A stretch of DNA of 64,000 nt. Origin: Xanthomonas hortorum (GTDB lineage Bacteria > Pseudomonadota > Gammaproteobacteria > Xanthomonadales > Xanthomonadaceae). The notes under the pieces are model-generated. The model made no database searches, was not told where the DNA came from, and saw nothing but the letters and a program-made list of their open reading frames with translations. Shown in pieces: positions 1 to 7,710 of the stretch. The position numbers and the translations under genes are program-made. Within the stretch, counting starts at the first letter, position 1, and each line of letters begins with the position of its first letter. Location: positions 4,165,001 to 4,229,000 of the forward strand of contig NZ_CP101417.1 of the NCBI RefSeq assembly GCF_024339125.1. Reading direction: 5' to 3'.

Positions 1-178
1 CGACCACGGCCACCAGTTTGCCGTGCCCTGCCCCGCACTCGACCAGTCTATGGGCCAATGCCCTAGCCTCAAGGCCCAGTACTTCCCAACTAATCTGCCG
101 GTAAGCATCACACAAGGCGACTTGCTCAGGCGTGCGGTTTATCCAATTGGCTAACTTAGTAATTAGTAGTCCCGACAT
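1..178 (-). CDS. AMP-binding (adenylation) enzyme, N-terminal part, runs off the left edge
   Basis: Reading leftward from ATG at 176-178 gives an open frame of 59 codons that leaves the window. Its sequence (SGLLITKLANWINRTPEQVA..., then ISWEVLGLEARALAHRLVECG) matches the start of acyl-adenylating enzymes and NRPS adenylation domains, where the first conserved blocks surround xLTYxEL and GVGxGDxVAV. An AGGGA ribosome-binding sequence lies 6-7 bases upstream of the ATG. The gene diverges from the SDR gene at 407 and probably shares its control region, so the two may act in one small-molecule pathway. Whether this is a stand-alone ligase or the first domain of a second NRPS cannot be told from this fragment. 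The carboxylate substrate is unknown. Confidence 0.65.
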   Translation of the reverse strand, partial: MSGLLITKLANWINRTPEQVALCDAYRQISWEVLGLEARALAHRLVECGAGHGKLVAVV

Positions 179-315
179 ATTTATTCCCTGTAATAATACT
201 TCCCCATTGATCTAATAACGGGGCGCGGAAGCAACTACGCAACGAACTGGCAACAAAGGCTAGGCAGGGCCGAGGCGATCGTCCAATACTGATGAAGTAT
301 GTTTTTATAGAACCG

Positions 316-364
316 GCATATACTGTATGCGACCTATTGACAGCCAGAACAAATCGCTTATATA
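316..364 (+). promoter_or_regulatory. Putative promoter of the SDR gene with an upstream palindrome
   Basis: TTGACA at 337-342 and TATATA at 359-364 are separated by 16 bp, a good sigma70-type promoter reading toward the SDR gene. Directly upstream is the perfect inverted repeat GCATA-N5-TATGC (316-330). Its position just upstream of the -35 box is where LysR-type activators commonly bind, and a LysR gene lies at 1111-2109. The binding is inference only. Confidence 0.45.
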
Positions 365-406
365 TGTGGAAGTTAATTAACTTACCTACAGTAGAAGAGG
401 TCTTTT

Positions 407-1153
407 ATGGCAGAACTTGCAGTGGTGACTGGTGGCAGTCGCGGTATCGGCGCTGCCATTGCCTTGAAGCTTGGGGGGCTCGGTTATCACGTGGTCCTGA
501 CATACACCCGGGACGCCACCGCCGCCGAGCGAGTCATCCAAACCATCGTTGCGGCAGGCGGTAAGGCGCAGGCAATGCAACTGGACATCGCCTGCGAACA
601 ACAGGTACTTACCCTGTTCAATATGCTGGATCAACAGGGCGAGCAGTTGACGCTGCTGGTCAACAACGCTGGAATCACTGAAGGCTTTTGCCGGCTCGAA
701 GCGCTGACCTTCGAACAGTTGCAGCGGGTTTTCCAGGTGAATGTGTTTGGCGCGTTCCTGTGTGCACGTGAAGCCGTCCGGCGCATGGGCTATTCCCGAG
801 GCGGGCATGGGGGGTCAATCATCAACGTTTCTTCGCGTGCTGCACAGTTGGGTGGCGGCGGCGAGTGGATCCATTACGCCGCCACCAAGGGCGCGATCGA
901 TAGCCTCACCCATGGCTTGGCTAAAGAAGTAGCCGGCGATGGTATTCGAGTCAACGCCGTGGCGCCGGGGCTCATTGAGACAGACCTGCACGCCGCCGCC
1001 GGCAAGCCCGACCGGGCGGCCACCCTGGCGACGGCGGTGCCCATGGAGAGGGCCGGTCAACCCGAAGAGGTTGCAGACTGCGTTGCCTGGCTTGCCTCAT
1101 CTGCAGCAACTTACGTAACCGGCGCTATTGTTCCCGTTGCTGGGGGGCGTTGA
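407..1153 (+). CDS. SDR-family NAD(P)H oxidoreductase (FabG-like 3-oxoacyl reductase type)
   Basis: The 248-residue protein has the standard length of a classical short-chain dehydrogenase/reductase. It shows the cofactor motif GGSRGIG (residues 9-15), NNAG (86-89), a serine-containing INVSS stretch (about 139-143) and the catalytic Y157xxxK161 pair in YAATK. It ends with the typical GAIVPVAGGR. Such enzymes reduce ketones or oxidise alcohols with NADPH or NADH, and the closest general type is FabG, the 3-oxoacyl-ACP reductase. A purine-rich AGAAGAGG lies 6 bases before the ATG. The gene diverges from an AMP-binding enzyme and its last 43 bp overlap the 3' end of a convergent LysR gene. This suggests a small regulated pathway rather than housekeeping fatty-acid synthesis. 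The substrate cannot be predicted. Confidence 0.88.
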   Translation: MAELAVVTGGSRGIGAAIALKLGGLGYHVVLTYTRDATAAERVIQTIVAAGGKAQAMQLDIACEQQVLTLFNMLDQQGEQLTLLVNNAGITEGFCRLEALTFEQLQRVFQVNVFGAFLCAREAVRRMGYSRGGHGGSIINVSSRAAQLGGGGEWIHYAATKGAIDSLTHGLAKEVAGDGIRVNAVAPGLIETDLHAAAGKPDRAATLATAVPMERAGQPEEVADCVAWLASSAATYVTGAIVPVAGGR

Positions 1154-2109
1154 GCCTGCAGCCATGTACCGGCCAGGTCGAGCATCGGTAACAAATTGTG
1201 TACCGCAGCCGTGCAGTTTTCGGTTAGCCAGGCGGCGCTCATTGGCGAGCGCAGTAGATCCCCCTCAATGGGCAAGAACACAATGCCTTGGCGCTGCTCG
1301 GCGCCCACACTCTGAGGCACGAATGTCAACCCCACTCCGGCTCGCGTAAGCCCCAGGGCCGCTTGCAGGTTCTCGATCGGCTGCACGATGTGCACCCTGA
1401 CCGACGCTGCGTCGAGCGTGTTCAGGATCAGATCGGTCAGGCTGGGAAGAGGATAACGGGGGTAGAGCACGACTTTTTCGCCGTGCAGGTCCGTCACGCT
1501 GATGCGCTCGCGCCCGGCCAGTCGGTGCCATGCCGGGACGGCCGCGACCAAAGGTTCGTTCAACAGCAGTTTTTGATGGATCGCCGGGTTCTCGTTAATA
1601 GGGGGGCGGGCGAAGCCTATGTCGATGCTGCGCGTCAGGAGCGCAGGGGATATCTCGGCGGCAAGCATTTCTTTGAATGCCAACTCCACCCCCGGACAGC
1701 ATTGCTGAAACAGACCCAGCACTTCGGGTAAACCGTTGTACATGGCCGAGCCCGCGAACCCTATCACCAGACGCCCACTGCGCCCTTCGGCGATGCCCTT
1801 TACGTCGCGAATGCTGTTATGGATATCCGCCAGAATGGAATTGACCCTGAGCAGAAACTGCTCCCCCGCTTCGGTCAGACGGATGGGCCGAGTGTCGCGC
1901 TCAAGCAGTTTCACATTCAGCTCATCTTCGAGTTGTTTGATCTGCTGACTCAACGGTGGCTGGGCCATATGCAGCTTTTCGGCTGCACGGGTAAAACTCA
2001 ACTCTTCTGCGACCGCCTTGAAATATCGTAAATGGCGAATTTCCAGTCGATGTTCAGAGATAGGCAGGGTTGACACGGCTTTGAGGGAATGACGACTAGG
2101 CTCTGACAT
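1111..2109 (-). CDS. LysR-type transcriptional regulator
   Basis: The 332-residue protein begins with about 20 extra residues and then a LysR winged helix-turn-helix (EIRHLRYFKAVAEELSFTRA, followed by QPPLSQQIKQLEDEL). A periplasmic-binding-like effector domain fills the remainder, as expected for the family (about 300 aa). The DNA-binding sequence most resembles the BenM/CatM branch. AAAGGA lies about 9 bases upstream of the ATG at 2107-2109. It probably controls the divergent AMP-ligase and SDR genes, because it is convergent with the SDR gene and no other target is close. The effector is unknown. Confidence 0.9.
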   Translation of the reverse strand: MSEPSRHSLKAVSTLPISEHRLEIRHLRYFKAVAEELSFTRAAEKLHMAQPPLSQQIKQLEDELNVKLLERDTRPIRLTEAGEQFLLRVNSILADIHNSIRDVKGIAEGRSGRLVIGFAGSAMYNGLPEVLGLFQQCCPGVELAFKEMLAAEISPALLTRSIDIGFARPPINENPAIHQKLLLNEPLVAAVPAWHRLAGRERISVTDLHGEKVVLYPRYPLPSLTDLILNTLDAASVRVHIVQPIENLQAALGLTRAGVGLTFVPQSVGAEQRQGIVFLPIEGDLLRSPMSAAWLTENCTAAVHNLLPMLDLAGTWLQAQRPPATGTIAPVT

Positions 2110-2394
2110 ATAAAAACATCCTTTTTATTAGTGCTTAATTCATATTTTTTAGCAATTATAAATTCCACCTCATTATTACCATACGCAACAATCCATATCG
2201 GAGTGCTTGCCTAAAAGTAGACAACTTGCCTCCCTGCGACCACGTCATTCGGACACTCGGCAGTCGTTACGTCTGCGCGATAGTCCAGCGTGGTCTCGCA
2301 AACCCGGTTTCTTCCTGATCGTAGGTCATGCAAACACGCCTCTTGAACTCTATGTCCTTGAGCTACGCAGCACTGAATCCCTCCGGGGCTATTC

Positions 2395-2930
2395 ATCTTG
2401 CCGAACATCGTGACGCGCGCGGCAGACGACATGGGAATGGCCGTTGGAAACTCGCAATATTCCCGGCCATGCACGTAGCGCGCCTGGCCCTACCCATGGT
2501 GCTCGTGCTGCTCAAGATGGCGTTGGTGATTGCATTTCGCTGGTATTGGTCGTCGGCACCTACGACCTCAAGACAGTCGTCACCGTCAGCGTGGCGCAGT
2601 TCGGGTTGTTCCTCTTGGATTTCTAGTTCCAGTTGGCCCGTTGGATCGACAGCACAATCTTGGACGCGCTCTACGATGGGGCTGGAACCGGCCACACAAC
2701 AATTTCAATCCGATGATTGGCTTGAACAACGCATTCGGCGACATGCTGCTGAACTTCGTCACGGGAAGATGTTCTTGATCCTACCGACCTTTGGGTCGCG
2801 CCCTTGGGGTGGCCGAGTCAAGGTTGGAGTGATAGCGCAGAACCTTGCCGTCGGCTTCAAGGAAGCGCGTGATACCGCCGGGGCAGGTGTAAACAAGGTA
2901 GCCGGAAGGCGCTGTGACGGGCCAGCCAAA
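2395..2930 (+). pseudogene. Remnant of an ICE conjugal-transfer TraG-like membrane protein
   Basis: Parts of the C-terminal half of the N-domain of ICE TraG-like proteins can be read, but in three different frames. One frame contains LVVGTYDLKTVVTVSVAQFG and then, after a stop, FQLARWIDSTILDALYDG. A second contains WGWNRPHNNFNPMIGLNNAF followed by GDMLLNF. A third contains LPTF and AQNLAVGFKEARD. Together they follow the order expected in the family, interrupted by at least two frameshifts and one stop. This is a decayed gene from the mating-pair-formation module, next to a DUF3742 gene that usually accompanies it. The 285 bp between the LysR gene and this remnant hold no recognisable gene. 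Confidence 0.65.
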
Positions 2931-2932
2931 CC

Positions 2933-3310
2933 TCAGCCATCAAACGGGTCGTTCGGGTCGTGAGGGTCGATCCTTTGACCGGAAGACGAATACAGTCCGA
3001 AGCCCGCCTCCCCATTGCGCAGTTCGTCCTGTTGTGCCCAGCGGTCGTCCCTTCTAGCCAAACTACCTGCCATCCATGCCGCCGCAACTCCCGACAGCAG
3101 CAAAACCGCCAGCCAGGAAGCAACGTAGAGCAGAAGTCCCAGCACAGCTAGCTTGACCACCCACAACGCCAACGCGGCACCAACGACAGGCACGCCTTTA
3201 GAGGCGAGCCAGCTCGCCAACCTTCGCTCGCCGCGCGCATAGGCGCGCCATCCACGGCCAACGCTGCGGCCGAGACGTTCTGCGGTACTGATGCGGGTTG
3301 TCGTGTTCAT
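2933..3310 (-). CDS. DUF3742 family membrane protein of integrative conjugative elements
   Basis: The 125-residue protein has a basic N-terminus (ERLGRSVGRGWRAYARGERR), a hydrophobic centre with one or two membrane segments (about residues 42-80) and a polar tail ending in HDPNDPFDG. This layout is that of DUF3742 proteins, found near the end of the conjugation module of ICEclc/PFGI-1-type elements. Their function is unknown. The gene is convergent with the TraG-like remnant, the arrangement usual in these elements. It looks intact although its neighbours are lost, so it may be a passive survivor. Confidence 0.75.
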   Translation of the reverse strand: MNTTTRISTAERLGRSVGRGWRAYARGERRLASWLASKGVPVVGAALALWVVKLAVLGLLLYVASWLAVLLLSGVAAAWMAGSLARRDDRWAQQDELRNGEAGFGLYSSSGQRIDPHDPNDPFDG

Positions 3311-3395
3311 GATCGTCTCCTGCTACACGAGGAATTCCTATTCCAGTCTGGTCCAATTCACTCTGCTTGGGGCATCAATGTACTCTTTTGCTGCT

Positions 3396-4028
3396 TTAGG
3401 ACGCTTCGTCATCCGGTTCCACCGGCCCAGGGTCGGGCTCCACACCGATGCGATAGGTAGCAACGAAACCCGGCCAGTCCACGTGGTCAACCAGGTCGAT
3501 GTCCTTGATGACCCTGACTTTCGCTTCCGCACGCTCGAACAGGGCAATGCTCTTGGCGGGATAGTTGTTGCGCGACGGATAGAGTACCCCGTCGAACAGC
3601 GGCAGGCCGTCGTCGCCGAGCATCGCATGCACCTGGGTGGACACCTGCTGTGTGTGCGTGTAGTCGCGGCTGGCCAATTGCTCCAGGTTCAAGCCGAAGT
3701 AGCCCGCCATGACGCCCGGTGCCGTGAGATCGGCTAGGCGCAAGTCGCACAAAACGCCCACGGCGCGCACCATCCGACCCTGGACTTCTTGCAGCGCGAT
3801 CGAGCGCGTGGTGTCCGCAAGCCACTGGTGCTTGTGAAACACCGATTCCATCAGCGCCGTAGGTAGGTCGGGCCCCAGGTAGAGCACGCCGTAGGCCCCC
3901 GTCGGGTCGTCGTAGCGGTTGGTGCTGCTGCGGCCATAGTGCAGCGGACTGCCTCGATAGACGACGCGGCTCACATGCTGGAGCAGTTCACCCGCATCGA
4001 TCAGGAACGACGGCAGCTCACGACTCAT
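3396..4028 (-). CDS. RES-domain protein, probable toxin of a RES/antitoxin pair
   Basis: The 210-residue protein shows the RES-domain pattern: an early arginine/tyrosine block (VYRGSPLHYGRSSTNRYDDP), then LYLGPDLPTALMESVFH with a conserved glutamate, and later FDGVLYPSRNN with the serine region. RES toxins degrade NAD+ (NAD+ phosphorylase activity is known for MbcT), so the expected action is cytoplasmic growth arrest unless neutralised. It starts 12 bases downstream of the antitoxin-like gene at 4041-4667 on the same strand, the usual antitoxin-toxin order. In an ICE such a module would favour retention of the element. Activity of this copy is inferred from motif conservation only. Confidence 0.8.
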   Translation of the reverse strand: MSRELPSFLIDAGELLQHVSRVVYRGSPLHYGRSSTNRYDDPTGAYGVLYLGPDLPTALMESVFHKHQWLADTTRSIALQEVQGRMVRAVGVLCDLRLADLTAPGVMAGYFGLNLEQLASRDYTHTQQVSTQVHAMLGDDGLPLFDGVLYPSRNNYPAKSIALFERAEAKVRVIKDIDLVDHVDWPGFVATYRIGVEPDPGPVEPDDEAS

Positions 4029-4040
4029 GGCAGTTTCACC

Positions 4041-4667
4041 TCAATGCACCTGAACGCCCAGCACGTTGAACACGGCCTCGCTCACCTTGTCGATCGAGTC
4101 TGGCGTCACCGCATCTACCGGCGAACGCCCGCCCAAGCCTTCGAGCGGTTCGGAAAGCGCACCGTAAATCGTCCAGTTGTCGATGCCCTCGACCTCCTGG
4201 AGGACGGCTTGGGTCAACTGCTGTTTCACCGGGTCGAGTTGCCAGTCGGGCAGCTTCTGGCCGCGCGGCCCCACGTTCAGTGCCAGCAACCGACGGGCGA
4301 GGATGTCCTTGTAGATCTGCTGACGCGACTTGTCCGCCAACTTGGCGAATTCGGGGATCGGCAGGTTATGCGGCTGGTTAAAGGTTTTCAGCAACGCGGT
4401 GCGGCCACGCTGGACTTCGGTTTCATTCGGTGCCCAGCGCGTCTCGGCGCGCAGCGCGGCCGCCTTGCGTGCCAAGGTCTGCTCCATCGTCTCCATTTCC
4501 AGGCGGGCGGGAAGCTCCACCGCCTCTACACGCTCGTGGACGAACGCCTGCAGCTCGGCCGCGAAAGCCCCGGCATCTCGGATATCAACAATGGCGGCGA
4601 AGCGACGCACATCCTCCACCGTGACGCGCGGCAAACGGTCGGCAATTAACTCAGTGGAATTGGACAT
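4041..4667 (-). CDS. Antitoxin-like partner of the RES toxin
   Basis: The protein has 208 residues. The start at 4665-4667 is chosen over the ATG two codons upstream because GGGAG sits 6 bases before it and abuts the other. The last 100 residues hold a helix-turn-helix-like stretch (EFAKLADKSRQQIYKDILA), then PDWQLDPVKQQLTQAVLQ, then LSEPLEGLGGRSPVDAV. This resembles the toxin-binding tail of Xre/MbcA/ParS-type antitoxins of RES toxins. The N-terminal 100 residues are helical and unassigned. The gene immediately precedes the RES gene. The same C-terminal domain occurs, diverged, at the end of the element's integrase (24283-24579), which is unusual. Confidence 0.65.
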   Translation of the reverse strand: MSNSTELIADRLPRVTVEDVRRFAAIVDIRDAGAFAAELQAFVHERVEAVELPARLEMETMEQTLARKAAALRAETRWAPNETEVQRGRTALLKTFNQPHNLPIPEFAKLADKSRQQIYKDILARRLLALNVGPRGQKLPDWQLDPVKQQLTQAVLQEVEGIDNWTIYGALSEPLEGLGGRSPVDAVTPDSIDKVSEAVFNVLGVQVH

Positions 4668-4982
4668 GATCATCTCCCAGGCAGGTTTAAGACAGGAATC
4701 ACCCTAGTCTCCCCTGTCGTCTTTGTCAACTTTGTCGCCTGATAAAACCCTCTTGGCTGAAACGGCGTCCGCGCAGCATAGGCAGAGCTAGCACAGAGGG
4801 TCGCCGCCCAATCCACACAAGCGGATTCCACATTGACGCTGGAACCGCAATCTGAGCCTCGCTATACCGAAACGGCTAAAGACCAAAGGGCAGAAATGGC
4901 AAGGGAATGGGGTGCAAGGGGAAAGGCCCTACCCCGAAAAGGCTAAAAGGCCTCCCGCACGGCCCGCTATCAGGACACCTAC
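4668..4982. other. Intergenic region between the toxin-antitoxin pair and traI
   Basis: About 315 bp without a convincing gene. It must hold the promoters of the divergent antitoxin and relaxase genes. Purine-rich repeats such as AAGGG/AAAGG occur at 4885-4960. An oriT could lie here, next to the relaxase, but no diagnostic inverted repeat was identified by eye. Confidence 0.4.
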
Positions 4983-6911
4983 ATGCTCTCCCTGTTCCAG
5001 CGAAAAAGGGCTTCGGTCGCTGCCGCTGCGTCGCCAGGACCCACCACCGACCTCCCGAAAGGGCTGACGCGGCCGGAGACGGCCGCGTCCTTGCTCGCCA
5101 CCCCACGCCGTCAGAAGCTGCTGGAACACATTTGGCAGCGCACGTCGCTGTCTCGCCAGCAGTTCGACACGCTGTACCGCACGCCCTTGGAGCGCTACGC
5201 CGCGCTTGTGCAGCAATTTTCCGCCTCAGAGAGCCACCACCATGCCTACCACGGCGGCATGCTCGACCATGGTCTTGAAATCGTTGCCTACGCGCTCAAG
5301 CTGCGGCAGTCCTATCTGCTGCCCGCTGGCGCAACACCCGAAGACCAGGCCGCACAAGCCGAAGCCTGGACCGCCGCCACCGCCTACGCCGCCCTGCTTC
5401 ACGACATCGGCAAGATCGCTGTTGATCTGCATGTCGAGCAGGCCGACGGCAGTGTCTGGCACCCCTGGCATGGCCAGCTGAAGCAACCCTACCGATTCCG
5501 CTATCGAGAGGATCGCGAGTACCGCCTGCACAGTGCAGCTACCGGCCTGCTGTACCACCAGGTGATCGATCGCTTCATCCTTGACTGGCTCAGCGGCTTC
5601 CCATCGCTGTGGGCGGCGCTGCTGTACATCATGGCAGGACAGTACGAGCATGCCGGGGTGCTCGGGGAACTGGTGATCAAGGCTGACCGTGCGTCCGTCG
5701 CCCAAGAACTGGGAGGCGATCCGGCAAAGGCGATGGCCGCACCGAAGCATGCTCTGCAGCGCAAGCTGCTTGACGGCCTGCGCTATCTGCTCAAGGAAGA
5801 GTTGAAACTAAATCAGCCCCAGGCGTCCGATGGCTGGCTGACGCACGATGCGCTCTGGCTCGTCAGCAAGACCGTCTCGGACAAGTTGCGTGCCCACCTG
5901 TTATCGCAAGGCATAGACGGCATCCCAGCGAACAACTCAGCTGTGTTCAACGTTCTTCAAGAGCACAGCATGCTCCAGCCCGCACCGGACGGCAAAGCGA
6001 TCTGGCGCGCAACGGTGACCAGCTCAAGCGGCTGGTCACATGCCTTTACGTTACTGCGGCTCTCGCCGGCCCTGATCTGGGAGGCTGGTGAGCGGCCGGC
6101 CGCCTACGCGGGGACGGTGCTTGTTGAAGCAGCCCAAGGTGCCGAGACAACCGGCGAGAGTGCGCCGGACTTGCTTGACTCGGCCATGCAGGACACCGCC
6201 GATGATCGAGCCAATCCGCCGTTGGAATCGAAGCCTTCGTTGAGCACACAACCCGTAGCGAAAAACGCGCCGGACATGATGGATGAACTGCTGGCAATGA
6301 TTGGGGCACCAGATCCGCCGAAGGCCGATGACCAAGGAAGTTCATCGTCTCAGCCAATGCCTGAAGCTCCCGGAAAGCCACACCAGGTGAGCGAGTCCGT
6401 CCCAGCGAAAAAAAATCCAATGTCGACCAGTACCCAACCATCCAGGGACGAGTCGAATGGCACCTCAACTCAAATGTCAGCTGATCATTTTGTGACATGG
6501 CTGCAGCAGGCGATTGCATCGCGCCGACTCGTCATCAACGACGCTAAGGCGCTGGTGCATATCGTGGCGGATGCCGTCTATCTGGTAAGCCCAGGTGTGT
6601 TTCAGCGCTATGCGCAAGAACATCCTCAAATCGCTGACTATGCCAAGCGTGAGGAGATGGCAGATTGGCAGTGGGCGCAAAAGAGATTTGAGAAATTGCA
6701 TCTACACCGTAAGCAAGCCAATGGCCTGAACATCTGGACGTGCGAAGTAACCGGACCTCGCAAATCGCGCCGGCTTCACGGCTACCTGCTTGAGCGTTGG
6801 CAGGGTGTATTTGGCGAGCTTCCGCCAAACAACCCTTACCTAAAACTTCGGGAAGTTGCCTCAGAAGCCACGATAGAAGCGGATGATCATCCGCGCGCAA
6901 CGCATAACTGA
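4983..6911 (+). CDS. traI: MobH-family conjugative relaxase (TraI_2 type)
   Basis: The 642-residue protein matches the ICE TraI group in length and layout. Near its start it has the HD-type metal-binding motifs HHHAYHGGMLDH (residues 85-96) and HDIGK (140-144), which define the MobH relaxase domain that nicks DNA at oriT. The C-terminal third, after a low-complexity linker (about 385-500), carries the conserved DNA-binding region (DHFVTWLQQAIASRRLVIND onward). In ICEclc/PFGI-1 elements this gene works with a VirD4-like coupling protein and a T4SS, neither of which is in the window. The reading frame is intact, so the element could still be mobilised in trans. Confidence 0.85.
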   Translation: MLSLFQRKRASVAAAASPGPTTDLPKGLTRPETAASLLATPRRQKLLEHIWQRTSLSRQQFDTLYRTPLERYAALVQQFSASESHHHAYHGGMLDHGLEIVAYALKLRQSYLLPAGATPEDQAAQAEAWTAATAYAALLHDIGKIAVDLHVEQADGSVWHPWHGQLKQPYRFRYREDREYRLHSAATGLLYHQVIDRFILDWLSGFPSLWAALLYIMAGQYEHAGVLGELVIKADRASVAQELGGDPAKAMAAPKHALQRKLLDGLRYLLKEELKLNQPQASDGWLTHDALWLVSKTVSDKLRAHLLSQGIDGIPANNSAVFNVLQEHSMLQPAPDGKAIWRATVTSSSGWSHAFTLLRLSPALIWEAGERPAAYAGTVLVEAAQGAETTGESAPDLLDSAMQDTADDRANPPLESKPSLSTQPVAKNAPDMMDELLAMIGAPDPPKADDQGSSSSQPMPEAPGKPHQVSESVPAKKNPMSTSTQPSRDESNGTSTQMSADHFVTWLQQAIASRRLVINDAKALVHIVADAVYLVSPGVFQRYAQEHPQIADYAKREEMADWQWAQKRFEKLHLHRKQANGLNIWTCEVTGPRKSRRLHGYLLERWQGVFGELPPNNPYLKLREVASEATIEADDHPRATHN

Positions 6912-6982
6912 GTCAGATAAGGGCAGGCCTCAAAAATATTTGAAATTTGATCGGTGCATGCCCAAAAATAAGATACATGTAA

Positions 6983-7504
6983 TTAATACCTCTGAAAGAT
7001 TGGCTCGGAGCACGCAGTGTAAATAACTCGACATTCCCCGTTGTTCTCTGATGAGCAAATGTCTCTGACCTCGCGCTGAATATCCTCAGCTGAAGCTCCC
7101 GTTCTGAAATGCAAGCTTCCTGCTGAAGAACGTCCATCTTTATAAGGCTCTGCAACTGCAGCACACTGGTTTTCATATGCCGCCCAATCTTTACAGTTCT
7201 TTCCTCCCGCCTTGATGCACCCAGCTATCGCATCTCGCTGAGCTTCGCGCTTAGAAAGTTTCCCTACTGAAACGCCTAAAGCTCCCACATCAGATTTATC
7301 AAGCGACACAGCCCCCCAAGTTTTGATCCATTTTCCTAGCGGCCGAGGTGCTGGTGCAGTCTCTTGAGAGCTTCCTTGGGGAATAGGCGCACATGCGATA
7401 GCTCCCTGCCCACCAATTTGATACTGCCCTGGCGGACAGCCTTGAGCCCAAGCAATTACAGGAAGATATAAAATTGGAAAAGCCAAAAGAACACAAAGCC
7501 TCAT
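6983..7504 (-). CDS. DUF4189 family secreted protein (copy 1)
   Basis: The protein has 173 residues. ATG at 7502-7504 is preferred over an upstream TTG. A signal peptide (MRLCVLLAFPILYLPVIAWA) is followed by GCPPGQYQIGGQGAIACAPI and the DUF4189 core, which begins at WGAVSLDKSD and ends in CRVIYTACSEPIF. Conserved cysteines suggest disulphides in the periplasm. It is the last gene of a leftward run containing VirB5/VirB6-like proteins and a lipase effector. A paralogue lies at 10969-11499 and a fossil C-terminus at 10435-10482. The function of DUF4189 is not known; linkage to T4SS effectors hints at an accessory or immunity role. Confidence 0.75.
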   Translation of the reverse strand: MRLCVLLAFPILYLPVIAWAQGCPPGQYQIGGQGAIACAPIPQGSSQETAPAPRPLGKWIKTWGAVSLDKSDVGALGVSVGKLSKREAQRDAIAGCIKAGGKNCKDWAAYENQCAAVAEPYKDGRSSAGSLHFRTGASAEDIQREVRDICSSENNGECRVIYTACSEPIFQRY

Positions 7505-7710
7505 AGATGCATTACCCAAATATAAATTAATTCATCTGAAGTACATCGGTTTCATTAACACACAAACGTCAGTCTCGTCCATATCTGCAGTAACGCTACT
7601 GATAAAGTGATGGTGGTTACCCAATCTGATGAGCTTGAAGCCGAAAACGGCGAACACGCGGCTACCCTGTTTCATTACGACTGACGTGATAGCGCTCTAT
7701 TAAATGATCT

